Below, piece by piece: positions 17,001-23,465 of a stretch of 27,059 bases of DNA. Made by a program: the position numbers and the translations under genes. Position 1 is the first letter of the stretch; every line of letters begins with the position of its first letter. The stretch spans positions 1 to 27,059 of the forward strand of contig JBASIS010000059.1 in NCBI GenBank assembly GCA_049654905.1, written 5' to 3'. The notes under the pieces were generated by a model. The model ran no database searches. It was not told the DNA's origin and saw nothing but the letters and a program-made list of their open reading frames with translations. Origin of the DNA: M0108 sp049654905. Its GTDB lineage: Bacteria; Pseudomonadota; Gammaproteobacteria; Chromatiales; Chromatiaceae.

Positions 17001-17561
17001 GCTCTGCAATGGGTTGGCAAGGCCGAGCCGAAGTTTCTCACCGGAAAGAGCACTTCCGAATATCCGGTCGCGGGCGCCCTGGTCATCGACGATCTTGCCA
17101 TTACTCAGGACACCAAGCAGGGGCGCGGCCCTTGGCGTCAATGGTTGCGCCTGGCCAATCTGCTGCAAGCCGTGCCGGGCGTTGCCTTGCTGACGCGCTC
17201 CATGCTCGCCGCGGGCCAAACCTTGGCCGTACCTCAGCCCCAGGTGGCCAGGCCCGCAACAGGGGGCCCGGGTTGGGCCCGCATACTCGACGAAGCCCAG
17301 TTCCTCGAACGCCTGGCACAGGGCTTCGTTTATCTGGCCAACGTTGGAGTGCCGCCACCGGATGACATCGGCTGCGAGCAGGAGGAGGGCGACGACTATC
17401 GGGTGGCGGAGCTGCTGTGGGAGCAGGCCCGTCTCGTCTTCCTGACCTCCGTCCAGGTAGAGTTCGCGGGCAGTTGGCAGGGCGCCGGCTATGCCGTCAT
17501 CGAGGAAAGTGACAACTGGTGGCTCGCCGTAGAGTCCGCCCTCACAGGCCAGACAAGATGA
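11076..17561 (+). CDS. giant DEAD/DEAH helicase with zinc ribbons, DUF1998 and Vsr-like nuclease tail
   Basis: The 2161-residue product combines several parts. Walker A TGTGSGKTE is at 95-103, DELH at 239-242, SATL at 276-279, and the second RecA domain ends in QRVGRAGRR from 1093. CxxC zinc-ribbon pairs occur at 504/507, 569/572 with 583/586, 625/628, 1388/1391 with 1407/1410, and 1523/1526. A coiled coil spans about 1252-1303, followed by LLPNYAFPEEG. DUF1998 includes YDSVPGGTGY from 1634 and CYQC at 1680-1683. The C-terminal region has PDF at 1801-1803, VFVDGWEFH at 1819-1827 and DARKRATLM from 1834. This pattern resembles Vsr/DUF559-type PD-(D/E)XK nucleases. DISARM uses separate DrmA (helicase) and DrmB (DUF1998) proteins; DruE of Druantia is another giant DUF1998 helicase. 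The protein therefore looks like helicase, DUF1998 and nuclease functions joined together. The start lacks a clear Shine-Dalgarno sequence. The stop overlaps the next gene by ATGA. Confidence 0.88.
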   Translation: MLPSLVVDEVRRGVAETLRTQFEPSTELFRDGVRRLIEDPSWIKGPYVQLGMPFVSGSQGKGFFPGFETEHPAFLHQEQAWRRCGVRQGSTLVVTGTGSGKTECFLYPILEHAARERHQKRPGIKAIIIYPMNALADDQAKRIAELVHTTPAFAGLRAGLFVGSGKTRYQPGKAGKSPEQDSVAMGPGHLITDKDVLRDNPPDILLTNYKMLDFLLIRPKDQPLWRRNGPDTLRYLVVDELHTFDGAQGTDLAMLIRRLRHRLHSDAQRLICIGTSATLGDASDTRPLREYAGQIFATAFDEEAVIIERRQGFDAFIGDRVVEHLIADDETVLRAIRQRTYGRPQEAVAQVLPAFFTDPEVLAALLAGIDTPLGRVRLGEELKKHLLFQSLLRTATQAPVTVAEIADKIHRTLSARLVPEARALVRALLTLVAWARAPHAGQRVDAQTPVGELSHLVTLRVQLWLQELRRVLATVSRDPAEIELRSEAAVLSERERLRLPLVQCRHCHTTGWLTLKQPQDSRVVNAPEKIYASFFARYPDTFIARVYPRPEAEGASQRALVPLLSHTLCGQCGHLGNPRLTQCPHCQSDDVLPVHLACATRGLRVRGDRDAGREAREVAVHDDTCPVCGQRGGQLIIGAQTTSLAAHAVERLWSAPLNDHKKLILFSDSVQDAAHRAGYIESKTEGYLVRAGLAQAMATLPLVLPWDQALDALGRCYLDPASPLALSPRDFVARFIPPTLEWLRDWRELTARGTLATGSRLPEMLSLRMQWRAIEELAHRSDRGRTLSRVGIAVLFPALADLSALSRTLTPELRQAGGGLEALTEEGVLFWATGTVLMLIQAGAIFHLGLEQVAETGDFDRFQFTKPRSHWIPHRGRSEAPRFVSREAGRYGFLHLEERDGNPLLRWAQLALGLSLCSPGIVTLAYEELLKALAAAGLGRFVQLEDRGNRARVFGLVPSRLNLYRGLRRLVTPTGSQAVWVPEDAAEALSGLPAWNSPGETLRPESVIGENWWHARLAGGDVTRVIAHEHTGLLERDERIALQDRFMTPDDAWQPWFENLLSATPTLEMGINIGSLSSVMLGGVPPNPANFIQRVGRAGRRDGNAAVFAIADASPDGHDQYYFANPLEMLKGDVEAPAIYLNAAEVLRRQLYAFFFDHWVAEESPALPDKLSEALDQVAKLDGDTRRFPFNYLDFVNRKEPALFEAFCGMLGDELRPETRAKLEAFITGTEQQKNLRARFLAFFEETHGERESWKKRRKAIGAEVARLKKRPEDEQTLAEIDLLEKERAGLGQRIAQLNNEYLLEAMTNAGLLPNYAFPEEGVALTTIIHGAKASGEEYSVPVHRYSRPAHAALAEFAPRNTFFAHKSKVQIDQIDMSLEPPAEHRFCASCHFLTPLTEPEAKADTCPHCGDSHWADGSQVRPALRLTRAVANIKRADKTRITETDEARNPRFYARRLLMNFATEDVRSAWTLESDQAIYGFEFIVKAAFHDLNLGQPAPLGAVEQATLIAGDDSAKPGFSLCKSCGMVQPSGKNNRDEARKQEHTPDCPDRHATGSEHLLDRLFLYRRFESECLRIMVPKGFGSGERTTYSFMSALQLGLRKRFGGKVDHLRFETMSEAGSGDGSGKTYILIYDSVPGGTGYLQQLLAGDADTLTEVLAAAHAVIRDCGCKDRPNMDGCYQCVFHYRQGRNRRHISRTAALEMLDALVEGNFQRKQVKCLSAIYINPDFGSELERRFLPALKALGGQLDADNARFPAVQVTQDIKEGKTAYLLTTGPSKYWVDTQVPIEDLSSGQILCQPDFVISATKSASPMRPIAVFVDGWEFHQQSLAEDARKRATLMLRGEYRVWSVTFEDIEAAHKLKGGTDLESPLSLLMTESGQQIPVDRIPRIPAHDLSSNGIALLLRLLGQADATGQDPLLWLQPTGQHLLMRSVLRPNEVTAVIKTRGTEVLSALPEWLRLDAHAVHLHSPAKGALQWVGKAEPKFLTGKSTSEYPVAGALVIDDLAITQDTKQGRGPWRQWLRLANLLQAVPGVALLTRSMLAAGQTLAVPQPQVARPATGGPGWARILDEAQFLERLAQGFVYLANVGVPPPDDIGCEQEEGDDYRVAELLWEQARLVFLTSVQVEFAGSWQGAGYAVIEESDNWWLAVESALTGQTR

Positions 17562-19591
17562 CAGAAGACGTCAAGATCATCGTCAGCAACGAGGTCATCA
17601 AGCGCATGACGGCATTGCCGGCGGGGGTGCAGACCAAGGGCCTGGAGTTCATGCTCAAGTTCCAGACCGACCCGCGCAGCCCGGGCATCAACTACGAGAC
17701 GATCCAGGGCGCCAAGGACAAGAACTTTCGTTCGGTGCGGATCGATCAAGGCTATCGCGGCATCGTCTTTCGGGCACCACGGGACAATGTCTTCGTCTGG
17801 CTGCACATCGACGCGCACGATGACGCCTATGCCTGGGCCACCAAGAGGAAGATGAGCGTCAATCCGGTCAACGGTGCCCTCACCCTGACCAACCTGCACT
17901 TTGTCGAGGAGACCCTGCAGAGCAAGGCGGCCCCCTTACCGTCCCAGCCCGAGCCCGTCTTCTCCGCACTTTCGGACCGGGATCTGATGGCGCTCGGTGT
18001 ACCCGAGGAGATGGTCCCGGCGGTCCGGACCATTCGATCGGAGGGCGACCTGGATGCCATGCGCGAAGAATTGCCCGTCGAGGCTTACGAGGGGCTCTTT
18101 CTGTTTCTGGCGGGCGATTCGGTCGCGAGCATACTGGCCTCCCGCGAAACCCGGGTCGATCGGGAGATCGATACGCAAGATTTCGCAAGCGCCGCCGAGC
18201 GCGATGAGAGCCGTTCCCGCTTCTATGTGGTGGAAGGCGAAAATGACCTCCAGGAGATCCTATCCGCCCCACTGGAGCAGTGGCGAGTCTTCCTGCACCC
18301 CACCCAGCGGCGCCTGGCTACCAGCCATCTGAATGGCCCGAGCCGCATCCTCGGCGGTGCGGGTACCGGCAAGACGGTACTGGCGATGCACCGAGCCAAG
18401 CACCTGGCCAACACCCTCGGCGACACGGACCAGAAGCTCCTCTTCACGACCTTTACGACGAATCTGGCGCTGGATATCGAGGATGGCCTCAAGTCGATCT
18501 GCACGCCGGAACAGATGCGGCACATCGACATCATCAACCTGGACGCCCTGGTGTTCCGCTTTCTCAAGGTCCGCCGCTACGAGCATGAGATCGCCTTCGA
18601 CTTCGAGGCCAAGTGCGCGCCGGTCTGGGAGTCCGCCATGGTCGATTTCGATCCCGCGCTGGGCGTGTCGCGGGAGTTCGTCCGCGAGGAGTTCGAGCAG
18701 GTGGTCCTGGCCCAGGGATTGGCGACCCGCGACGCCTACCGCGAGGCACCCCGTCGCGGCAGGGGCGTCCTGCTTTCACGCAAGAAGCGTGATGCCCTGT
18801 GGGAGATTTTCGAGAACTATCGGCTGCAGTTGAGCGCCAAGGGTCTGAAGGAGCCGGACGACGCCTATCGGGATGCCCGAGACATCCTCGCCGCCGAAGG
18901 GAATCCGCCCTACGCCCATGCGGTGGTGGACGAGACACAGGACTTCGGCCCGCAGGCATTGAGACTGATCCGCGCTCTGGTGCCCCTGGGGCCCAACGAT
19001 CTGATGTTTGTCGGTGACGGCCACCAGCGCATCTATGCCAAGAACAAGGCCAGCATGAGCAGTTGCGGGATCGATATCCGCGGTCGTGGGAAGAAGCTCT
19101 ATCTGAACTACCGGACTACGGAAGAGATTCGCCGCGAGGCGGTCGCGCTGCTGGAGGATATCGAGGTCGATGATCTGGACGGCGGCTCGGATGAGATCTC
19201 CCGCTACAAGTCGCTGCTGCACGGTCCCAGGCCGGACCTTATCCAGGGCGCATCGATGGAAGCGATTCGTGATGGCATCAGGGATTTCATTGAACAGTGC
19301 CTGAAGGACAACCGTGACACCCAGGTCGGCGTCATGGCTCCCACCCTCAAGCTGCGCGACCAGTTGGTCAAGCAGATCCGGGAGGCCGGCTACAAGGTGG
19401 CCACCCTCGACCACCGCGAGCGCCTCAGCCGCAAGGATGCGCAAATTTTCGCCATGACCCTACATCGCGCCAAAGGCCTGGAGTTCGACGCCGTGGCGAT
19501 CGTGGTCAATCACGAGTTGGACGAAAATCTACGCAAGCTGGTCTATGTGGGAATGACGCGCGCCAAGCGGGCGGCACGGCTCTATCAATGA
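17558..19591 (+). CDS. RelE/ParE-like domain fused to UvrD/PcrA-type helicase
   Basis: I place the start at ATG 17558, which overlaps the helicase stop as ATGA and gives 677 residues. An in-frame start at 17519 would add 13 residues inside the upstream gene. Residues 1-95 resemble the RelE/ParE toxin fold: a helix pair, then NFRSVRIDQGYRGIVF, ending in HDDAYAWA (His87-Ala94). The rest is an SF1A helicase: a Q-like LHPTQRRLA, Walker A GAGTGKT (267-273), VVDETQD (456-462), GDGHQRIY, NYRTTEEIRR, TLHRAKGLEFD, and the arginine finger motif YVGMTRAKR from 663. The domain set is complete but compact. It would unwind DNA 3' to 5' after cleavage by its neighbours. The RelE-like part could bind RNA/ribosomes, or could be a reused docking domain; its catalytic state cannot be judged by eye. 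It is the last gene of the defence block. Confidence 0.87.
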   Translation: MTEDVKIIVSNEVIKRMTALPAGVQTKGLEFMLKFQTDPRSPGINYETIQGAKDKNFRSVRIDQGYRGIVFRAPRDNVFVWLHIDAHDDAYAWATKRKMSVNPVNGALTLTNLHFVEETLQSKAAPLPSQPEPVFSALSDRDLMALGVPEEMVPAVRTIRSEGDLDAMREELPVEAYEGLFLFLAGDSVASILASRETRVDREIDTQDFASAAERDESRSRFYVVEGENDLQEILSAPLEQWRVFLHPTQRRLATSHLNGPSRILGGAGTGKTVLAMHRAKHLANTLGDTDQKLLFTTFTTNLALDIEDGLKSICTPEQMRHIDIINLDALVFRFLKVRRYEHEIAFDFEAKCAPVWESAMVDFDPALGVSREFVREEFEQVVLAQGLATRDAYREAPRRGRGVLLSRKKRDALWEIFENYRLQLSAKGLKEPDDAYRDARDILAAEGNPPYAHAVVDETQDFGPQALRLIRALVPLGPNDLMFVGDGHQRIYAKNKASMSSCGIDIRGRGKKLYLNYRTTEEIRREAVALLEDIEVDDLDGGSDEISRYKSLLHGPRPDLIQGASMEAIRDGIRDFIEQCLKDNRDTQVGVMAPTLKLRDQLVKQIREAGYKVATLDHRERLSRKDAQIFAMTLHRAKGLEFDAVAIVVNHELDENLRKLVYVGMTRAKRAARLYQ

Positions 19592-19783
19592 TTAGCGCCT
19601 GCCGGCGAGCGCCTCGCCTCGCCTCGATCCCTTCTTCCCACCCCTGCCGGTTAGGTCCTGGACGCTGTCTTGACGTAGGGGTCCACCTCATTAAGCCCCA
19701 GGGTAAGGACATGAAAAAACCCGCCTTTTCGGGGCGGGTCCGGGTCTCTTATGGTCCGGTGCGGGACGGTAAAATCTAAGTTT
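19592..19783. other. junction between defence block and tRNA-Ala
   Basis: No gene is seen here. The stretch contains a triple GCCTC tandem (19611-19625) and the minus-strand tRNA terminator. No copy of the tRNA 3' end, which would mark an attachment site, was noticed. Confidence 0.5.
19714..19739 (-). terminator. Rho-independent terminator of tRNA-Ala
   Basis: On the minus strand, ACCCGCC (19739-19733) pairs with GGCGGGT (19725-19719) around a short loop. It is followed by six T residues (plus-strand A run 19714-19719). It lies 45 bases downstream of the tRNA 3' end. There is no T run on the plus strand, so it is not a terminator for the defence operon. Confidence 0.8.
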
Positions 19784-19859
19784 TGGTGGAGCCGAGGGGG
19801 ATCGAACCCCTGACCTATGCATTGCGAACGCATCGCTCTCCCAGCTGAGCTACGGCCCC
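19784..19859 (-). tRNA. tRNA-Ala(CGC)
   Basis: The minus strand folds into a full cloverleaf of 76 bases with encoded CCA. The acceptor stem GGGGCCG/CGGCTCC contains the G3-U70 pair that identifies alanine tRNAs. The D-arm is GCTC...GAGC. The anticodon loop TTCGCAA gives anticodon CGC, read on GCG codons, and the T-arm contains GGTTCGATCC. The 3' end faces the defence block. tRNA 3' ends are common insertion points for islands. Confidence 0.96.
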
Positions 19860-19929
19860 AAGAATCGGATTATGGGTCGCTGGGGATGGGTTCTGGCCTT
19901 GTGGTGGCCCTGAACTTCCGAGGGTGGGA

Positions 19930-19960
19930 ATTGTAGCACCATAGGACCGGCTTTTGACAA
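19930..19960 (-). promoter_or_regulatory. possible promoter of tRNA-Ala
   Basis: Read on the minus strand, TTGTCA (19960-19955) and TACAAT (19935-19930) resemble sigma-70 elements. The 19-base spacing is longer than ideal. The start site would be about 60 bases before the mature tRNA 5' end. Confidence 0.4.
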
Positions 19961-20239
19961 GCGATCACAACTTCGCCCTCGGGCGGGAGCCGCCGGATCC
20001 ATGAAAGACTGGGGACTGGAAATTCGTGTCAAATGGCCTCAATTTTGTTAGAGTTCGCCGCAGAGTTCGGGTCCTGGAGGGGATCGGGACTCGTCCACCA
20101 ACGCAAAATGGCCAGTTCCGGGACGCCCTTCTGCGGCAAGCCGGTAGGCCAGGAAGTTGTCCTCCAGGGATGGGCAGAAATTTGATTTCCACCAACTTAC
20201 ATAAAGCCATCCCCAAGTAGGATGGAGGAGTTAGCCATC
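19961..20239. other. intergenic region upstream of the DsrC-like gene
   Basis: No gene is supported. The octamer AGAGTTCG is repeated directly at 20050-20057 and 20062-20069 with a 12-base period, possibly a regulator site. Apart from CATAAA at 20200-20205, which has no good -35 partner, I see no promoter. GGAGGAG at 20224-20230 is the ribosome-binding site of the next gene. Confidence 0.35.
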
Positions 20240-20581
20240 ATGTCTACAATGCAGATCGCCGGTCGTCATCTGGCGGTGGACCGCAAGGGTTTTCTAGCCA
20301 GTTTCGATGCTTGGGATCGTGAAGTGGCGGAGGCCATGGCCGCCGAGCAGGGCTTAATCCTGACCCCTCGCCATTGGGTGGTGATTGAGTATTTGCGCGA
20401 TTATTATAAAGAATTTGGGCATCCGCCTTCGCCTAAGCTGGTCATCCGGGCCATTGGCGATGAAATCAGCCCCCATGTTGCTTGTACCCGGCGCACCCTG
20501 GAGGGGCTGTTCCCCGCGGGTGGCTGCAAGCAGGCTTGCCACATCGCCGGTCTGCCGGATTATTTCTGCCATTCCTGCTGA
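20240..20581 (+). CDS. DsrC/TusE-family sulfur-carrier protein with cysteine-rich tail
   Basis: The family carries persulfide sulfur, either in tRNA 2-thiolation (TusE) or in dissimilatory sulfur metabolism (DsrC). The start is ATG 20240, nine bases after a strong GGAGGAG; an upstream ATG at 20222 overlaps that site. The resulting 113 residues match the family length. Family hallmarks are TPRHWVVIEYLRDYY (42-56), HPPSPKLVIRAIG (61-73), and CTRRTLEGLFPAGG. The tail is unusual: Cys96, Cys100, Cys110 and Cys113, with Cys113 as the last residue. DsrC has one cysteine matching Cys100 and a second, penultimate one; TusE has only the latter. The spacing CxxxC-x9-CxxC could make a metal or multi-disulfide site. 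The gene runs toward ypjD with a hairpin between them. It is most likely a DsrC paralogue of unknown partner. Confidence 0.88.
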   Translation: MSTMQIAGRHLAVDRKGFLASFDAWDREVAEAMAAEQGLILTPRHWVVIEYLRDYYKEFGHPPSPKLVIRAIGDEISPHVACTRRTLEGLFPAGGCKQACHIAGLPDYFCHSC

Positions 20582-20611
20582 TTGCCCCTCTCCCGCAAGG
20601 GCCTGAACCCG

Positions 20612-20642
20612 CGTCGGCCTGGGTCTCGTATCCAGGCCGACG
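20612..20642. terminator. strong hairpin between convergent genes
   Basis: CGTCGGCCTGG (20612-20622) pairs perfectly with CCAGGCCGACG (20632-20642), an 11-bp GC-rich stem with a 9-base loop. It sits between the convergent ends of the DsrC-like gene and ypjD and could stop transcription both ways. Neither strand has a T run; a run of eight G (20642-20649) follows on the plus strand, so termination is unproven. Confidence 0.5.
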
Positions 20643-20660
20643 GGGGGGGTCCGCTACCGC

Positions 20661-21470
20661 CTAACGCTGGAGCACAAGTTCCAGTACCACCTTGCTGCCA
20701 AAGTAAGCCAGTATCAGGATCGCAAACCCGCTTAAGGTCCAGATGATGGCTGTCTTGCCCCGCCAGCCGTAGCGGAAGCGGCCTATGAGCAGGCTGCCGA
20801 ACATCAGCCAGGCGAGCGTCGAGAGGACGGTTTTGTGAACCAGGTGCTGGGCGAACATGTCTTCCAGGAAGAAAAACCCGCTCATGAGGGCCAGGGTCAG
20901 AAGGGCAAAGCCCGCGCCTATCATCTCAAAAAGCATGCTTTCCATGGTCTGCAGCGGAGGCAGGGCACGGATGAAGCCGCCGGTTTGACGGCCGCGCAGA
21001 CGATGATCCTGAATCGCCAGCAGGATAGCCTGAACGCTGGCCAGGGTTAGCAGGCTGTAGGCCAGCATGGAGATGAGCACGTGGATCTTGATGTCCCATC
21101 CCACTGCCGGTCGCATGAATTCCGGGCTCGGAAAGCTTGCCTCCAGTGCTAATGTCAAGGCCGCCACGGGTAGGAGCACCAGGCCCAGATTTTCCACGGG
21201 CTTGGTGATGCTGGAGATGAGAAACAGGGCAATGACGGTCCAGGATGTTAGAACCAAGGCATTGAAAAAGCCGAGATTAAGACCTGGTTGGCTGAAAATG
21301 CCATCGTAGAGAAGCCAGGCATGCAGTAACAGCCCTGCAAAGACCAGCCATAAGGCAAGGATGCGGGGGGGCGGGTGGGGATGCCGGCGGCCGAGCAAGC
21401 GCCACCCGATCAGGCCCGTGGCGGCGAGATAAAGGACGATGGCGGTCAGGGCAAAGTAGAGATGATTCAT
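20661..21470 (-). CDS. ypjD: YpjD/CcsA-like inner membrane cytochrome c assembly-family protein
   Basis: I chose the ATG at 21470 (MNHLYFALTAIVLYL), giving 269 residues, close to E. coli YpjD (CorE). An upstream start at 21587 would add 39 residues without hydrophobic character. About eight transmembrane helices can be drawn. A GWDIKIHVLIS stretch with His130 and a second His212 near the C-terminus recall the haem-handling WWD/CcsA fold. The role of YpjD itself is not settled; it is placed in the CcsA family, and in E. coli has been linked to cobalt/metal tolerance. It lies divergent from ffh, an arrangement conserved in gammaproteobacteria. Confidence 0.88.
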   Translation of the reverse strand: MNHLYFALTAIVLYLAATGLIGWRLLGRRHPHPPPRILALWLVFAGLLLHAWLLYDGIFSQPGLNLGFFNALVLTSWTVIALFLISSITKPVENLGLVLLPVAALTLALEASFPSPEFMRPAVGWDIKIHVLISMLAYSLLTLASVQAILLAIQDHRLRGRQTGGFIRALPPLQTMESMLFEMIGAGFALLTLALMSGFFFLEDMFAQHLVHKTVLSTLAWLMFGSLLIGRFRYGWRGKTAIIWTLSGFAILILAYFGSKVVLELVLQR

Positions 21471-21587
21471 GGCAGTGGATAATCGCATAAAGACGGCGCG
21501 TGAGAAACGATGCCGGCGGAGCGCCTGATCAGTCGTACCTTGGATCTGATACGCAAGCCCAGCCATCCGCCCGGGAAGTCTCTGCAT

Positions 21588-21593
21588 TATACT
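21588..21593 (+). promoter_or_regulatory. possible -10 element for ffh
   Basis: TATACT lies 68 bases before the ffh ATG in the divergent ypjD/ffh gap. No matching -35 element is seen at normal distance, so this is a weak call. Confidence 0.3.
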
Positions 21594-21661
21594 GGACTGG
21601 TTCTACCGCCCACGGGCCTTGCAGGTCCATTACCACTCTTTTTTCCTGTTCGAGGAAGACC

Positions 21662-23035
21662 ATGTTCGAAAATCTGCAGGAGCGCCTCGGACGCGCCCTC
21701 GACAATCTCCGTGGCCGGGGTCGCCTGACCGAGGACAACATCAAGGACTCCTTGCGCGAGGTCCGCATGGCCTTGCTGGAGGCCGATGTCGCCTTGCCGG
21801 TGGTGCGTGCCTTTGTTGACCGGGTCCGCGACAAAGCGATGGGCGAGGAGGTGGCGCGCAGCCTGACTCCGGGCCAAGTCCTGATTAAGATTGTCAACGA
21901 CGAGTTAGTCGAACTCATGGGTTCGGCCAACGAGGTCCTAAATCTGGCGGCGCAGCCGCCGGCGGTCGTGCTGGTGGCGGGCCTTCAGGGTTCGGGCAAG
22001 ACTACCAGTGTGGCCAAACTCGCCCGCTGGCTCCAGGAGAAACAGAAGAAGAAGGTCATGGTGGTCAGTTGCGACGTCTATCGTCCGGCGGCCATTGACC
22101 AATTGCGGACGCTGGCGGCGGAGGTGGGCGCGGAATTCTTCCCCAGCCAGGGTGATCAGGATCCGGTGCATATCGCCCAGTCGGCCCTGGACTCGGCCCG
22201 CAAACACTTTAAGGATGTCCTCATCGTCGATACCGCGGGGCGGTTGCACGTCGATCAGGCCATGATGGAGGAGATCCAGCGGCTGCACGCGGCGGTCAAG
22301 CCCATCGAAACCCTCTTCGTCGTGGATGCCATGACCGGCCAGGATGCGGCCAATACCGCCAAGGCCTTCGATGCCGCTCTGCCGCTCACGGGCGTGATCC
22401 TCACCAAGACCGATGGCGACGCCCGTGGCGGCGCTGCCCTGTCTATCCGTTACATCACGGGTAAGCCCATCAAGTTCCTGGGTGTTGGCGAGAAGACGTC
22501 GGCGCTTGAGCCTTTTCATCCCGATCGCGTCGCCTCGCGCATCCTGGGCATGGGGGATGTTCTGTCGTTGGTCGAGGAGGTGCAGGGCAAGATCGACCAC
22601 CAGAAGGCGGAGCTGCTGGTCAAAAAGATCCAGAAGGGCAAGGATTTTGATCTGGCGGATTTCCGCGACCAGTTGACGCAGATGGCGAGCATGGGGGGTA
22701 TGGCCGGGCTCATGGACAAGCTGCCTGGCATGGGCCAGGTGCCGGAGCATCTCAAACAGCAAGTGAACGACAAGGAGTTGAAGCGGCTTGTGGCCATGAT
22801 CAATTCCATGACCCCTCACGAGCGGGCCTTTCCCGCTCTCATCCGGGGCGCGCGCAAGCGACGCATCGCCCTGGGTTCGGGGACCCAGATCCAAGATATC
22901 AATCGCCTACTCAAGCAGTTCACTATCATGCAGAAGACCATGAAAAAGATGAAGGGCGGCGGCATGGCGCGGATGATGCGGTCGTTGTCGGGTCGGCTTC
23001 CGGGGATGGGGATGCCGGGGCGGATGCCCTTTTGA
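21662..23035 (+). CDS. ffh: signal recognition particle protein Ffh (SRP54)
   Basis: This is the GTPase subunit of the bacterial signal recognition particle. It binds 4.5S RNA and signal peptides of nascent inner-membrane proteins and docks with FtsY. The ATG at 21662 follows GAGGAAG by about five bases and gives 457 residues, as expected (E. coli 453). The N domain covers about 1-90. The G domain shows GLQGSGKT (107-114), DTAGR (190-194) and TKTDGDARGG (248-257). The M domain has the RNA-binding GSGTQIQDINRLLKQF helices and a methionine-rich end (MQKTMKKMKGGGMARMM). The open frame extends to 21500 but has no ribosome site or family match there. Confidence 0.98.
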   Translation: MFENLQERLGRALDNLRGRGRLTEDNIKDSLREVRMALLEADVALPVVRAFVDRVRDKAMGEEVARSLTPGQVLIKIVNDELVELMGSANEVLNLAAQPPAVVLVAGLQGSGKTTSVAKLARWLQEKQKKKVMVVSCDVYRPAAIDQLRTLAAEVGAEFFPSQGDQDPVHIAQSALDSARKHFKDVLIVDTAGRLHVDQAMMEEIQRLHAAVKPIETLFVVDAMTGQDAANTAKAFDAALPLTGVILTKTDGDARGGAALSIRYITGKPIKFLGVGEKTSALEPFHPDRVASRILGMGDVLSLVEEVQGKIDHQKAELLVKKIQKGKDFDLADFRDQLTQMASMGGMAGLMDKLPGMGQVPEHLKQQVNDKELKRLVAMINSMTPHERAFPALIRGARKRRIALGSGTQIQDINRLLKQFTIMQKTMKKMKGGGMARMMRSLSGRLPGMGMPGRMPF

Positions 23036-23078
23036 AGGCCTTGCCAGGCCGGATAGGGACCTTAGGCGATTTTGGCGC

Positions 23079-23106
23079 TTTTCATTTTTCCATTTTCAAG
23101 TAAAAT
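23079..23106 (+). promoter_or_regulatory. probable promoter of the rpsP-rimM-trmD-rplS operon
   Basis: TTTTCA (23079-23084), a 16-base spacer and TAAAAT (23101-23106) lie in an AT-rich patch within otherwise GC-rich sequence, 65 bases before rpsP. The trmD operon of E. coli also has its main promoter directly before rpsP. Confidence 0.5.
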
Positions 23107-23171
23107 GCCGTGTTTTCCTGTGCCCCGAATGGTGCCGGGAGCCCGATTCTGGAACCCAATCAGGACTAACC

Positions 23172-23465
23172 ATGGTCACGATTCGTTTGTCGCGTGGCGG
23201 CGCCAAGAAGCGCCCCTTTTATCAAGTCGTCGTTGCCGACGTCCGTTGTCGCCGGGATGGGCGCTACATTGAGCGTATTGGCTTTTTTAATCCCATTGCC
23301 GTTGGCGGCGAGGTCAAGGTGCGTCTGGATCGTGAGCGCGCCGACTACTGGATTTCCCAAGGTGCCAAGCCCACCGAGCGCGTTGCGGAGTTGTTGAAGC
23401 AAGTGGCCAAAGAGGCCGCGAGCTTGCCGGCGGCCACGGGCGTTCAGGCCGTCGTCGCTTCCTGA
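23172..23465 (+). CDS. rpsP: 30S ribosomal protein S16
   Basis: This 97-residue basic protein of the small subunit helps 16S rRNA assembly. The N-terminus MVTIRLSRGGAKKRPFYQVV and the motif RDGRYIERIGFFNP are diagnostic, followed by VRLDRERADYWISQGAKPTE. The C-terminal tail is slightly longer than in E. coli (82 aa). AGGA at 23162-23165 lies six bases before the ATG. It is the first gene of the trmD operon. Confidence 0.98.
   Translation: MVTIRLSRGGAKKRPFYQVVVADVRCRRDGRYIERIGFFNPIAVGGEVKVRLDRERADYWISQGAKPTERVAELLKQVAKEAASLPAATGVQAVVAS

Noticed and set aside
21471..21587. N-terminal extension of ypjD
   Set aside because: The added 39 residues are non-hydrophobic and unlike the family; ATG 21470 begins the first membrane helix.
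21500..21661. Upstream extension of ffh
   Set aside because: The 54 extra residues do not match Ffh, and ATG 21662 has a good GAGGAAG site and family start.
23037..23050. Small hairpin GGCCT-TGCC-AGGCC after ffh as a terminator
   Set aside because: Only five base pairs and no T run; too weak to call.
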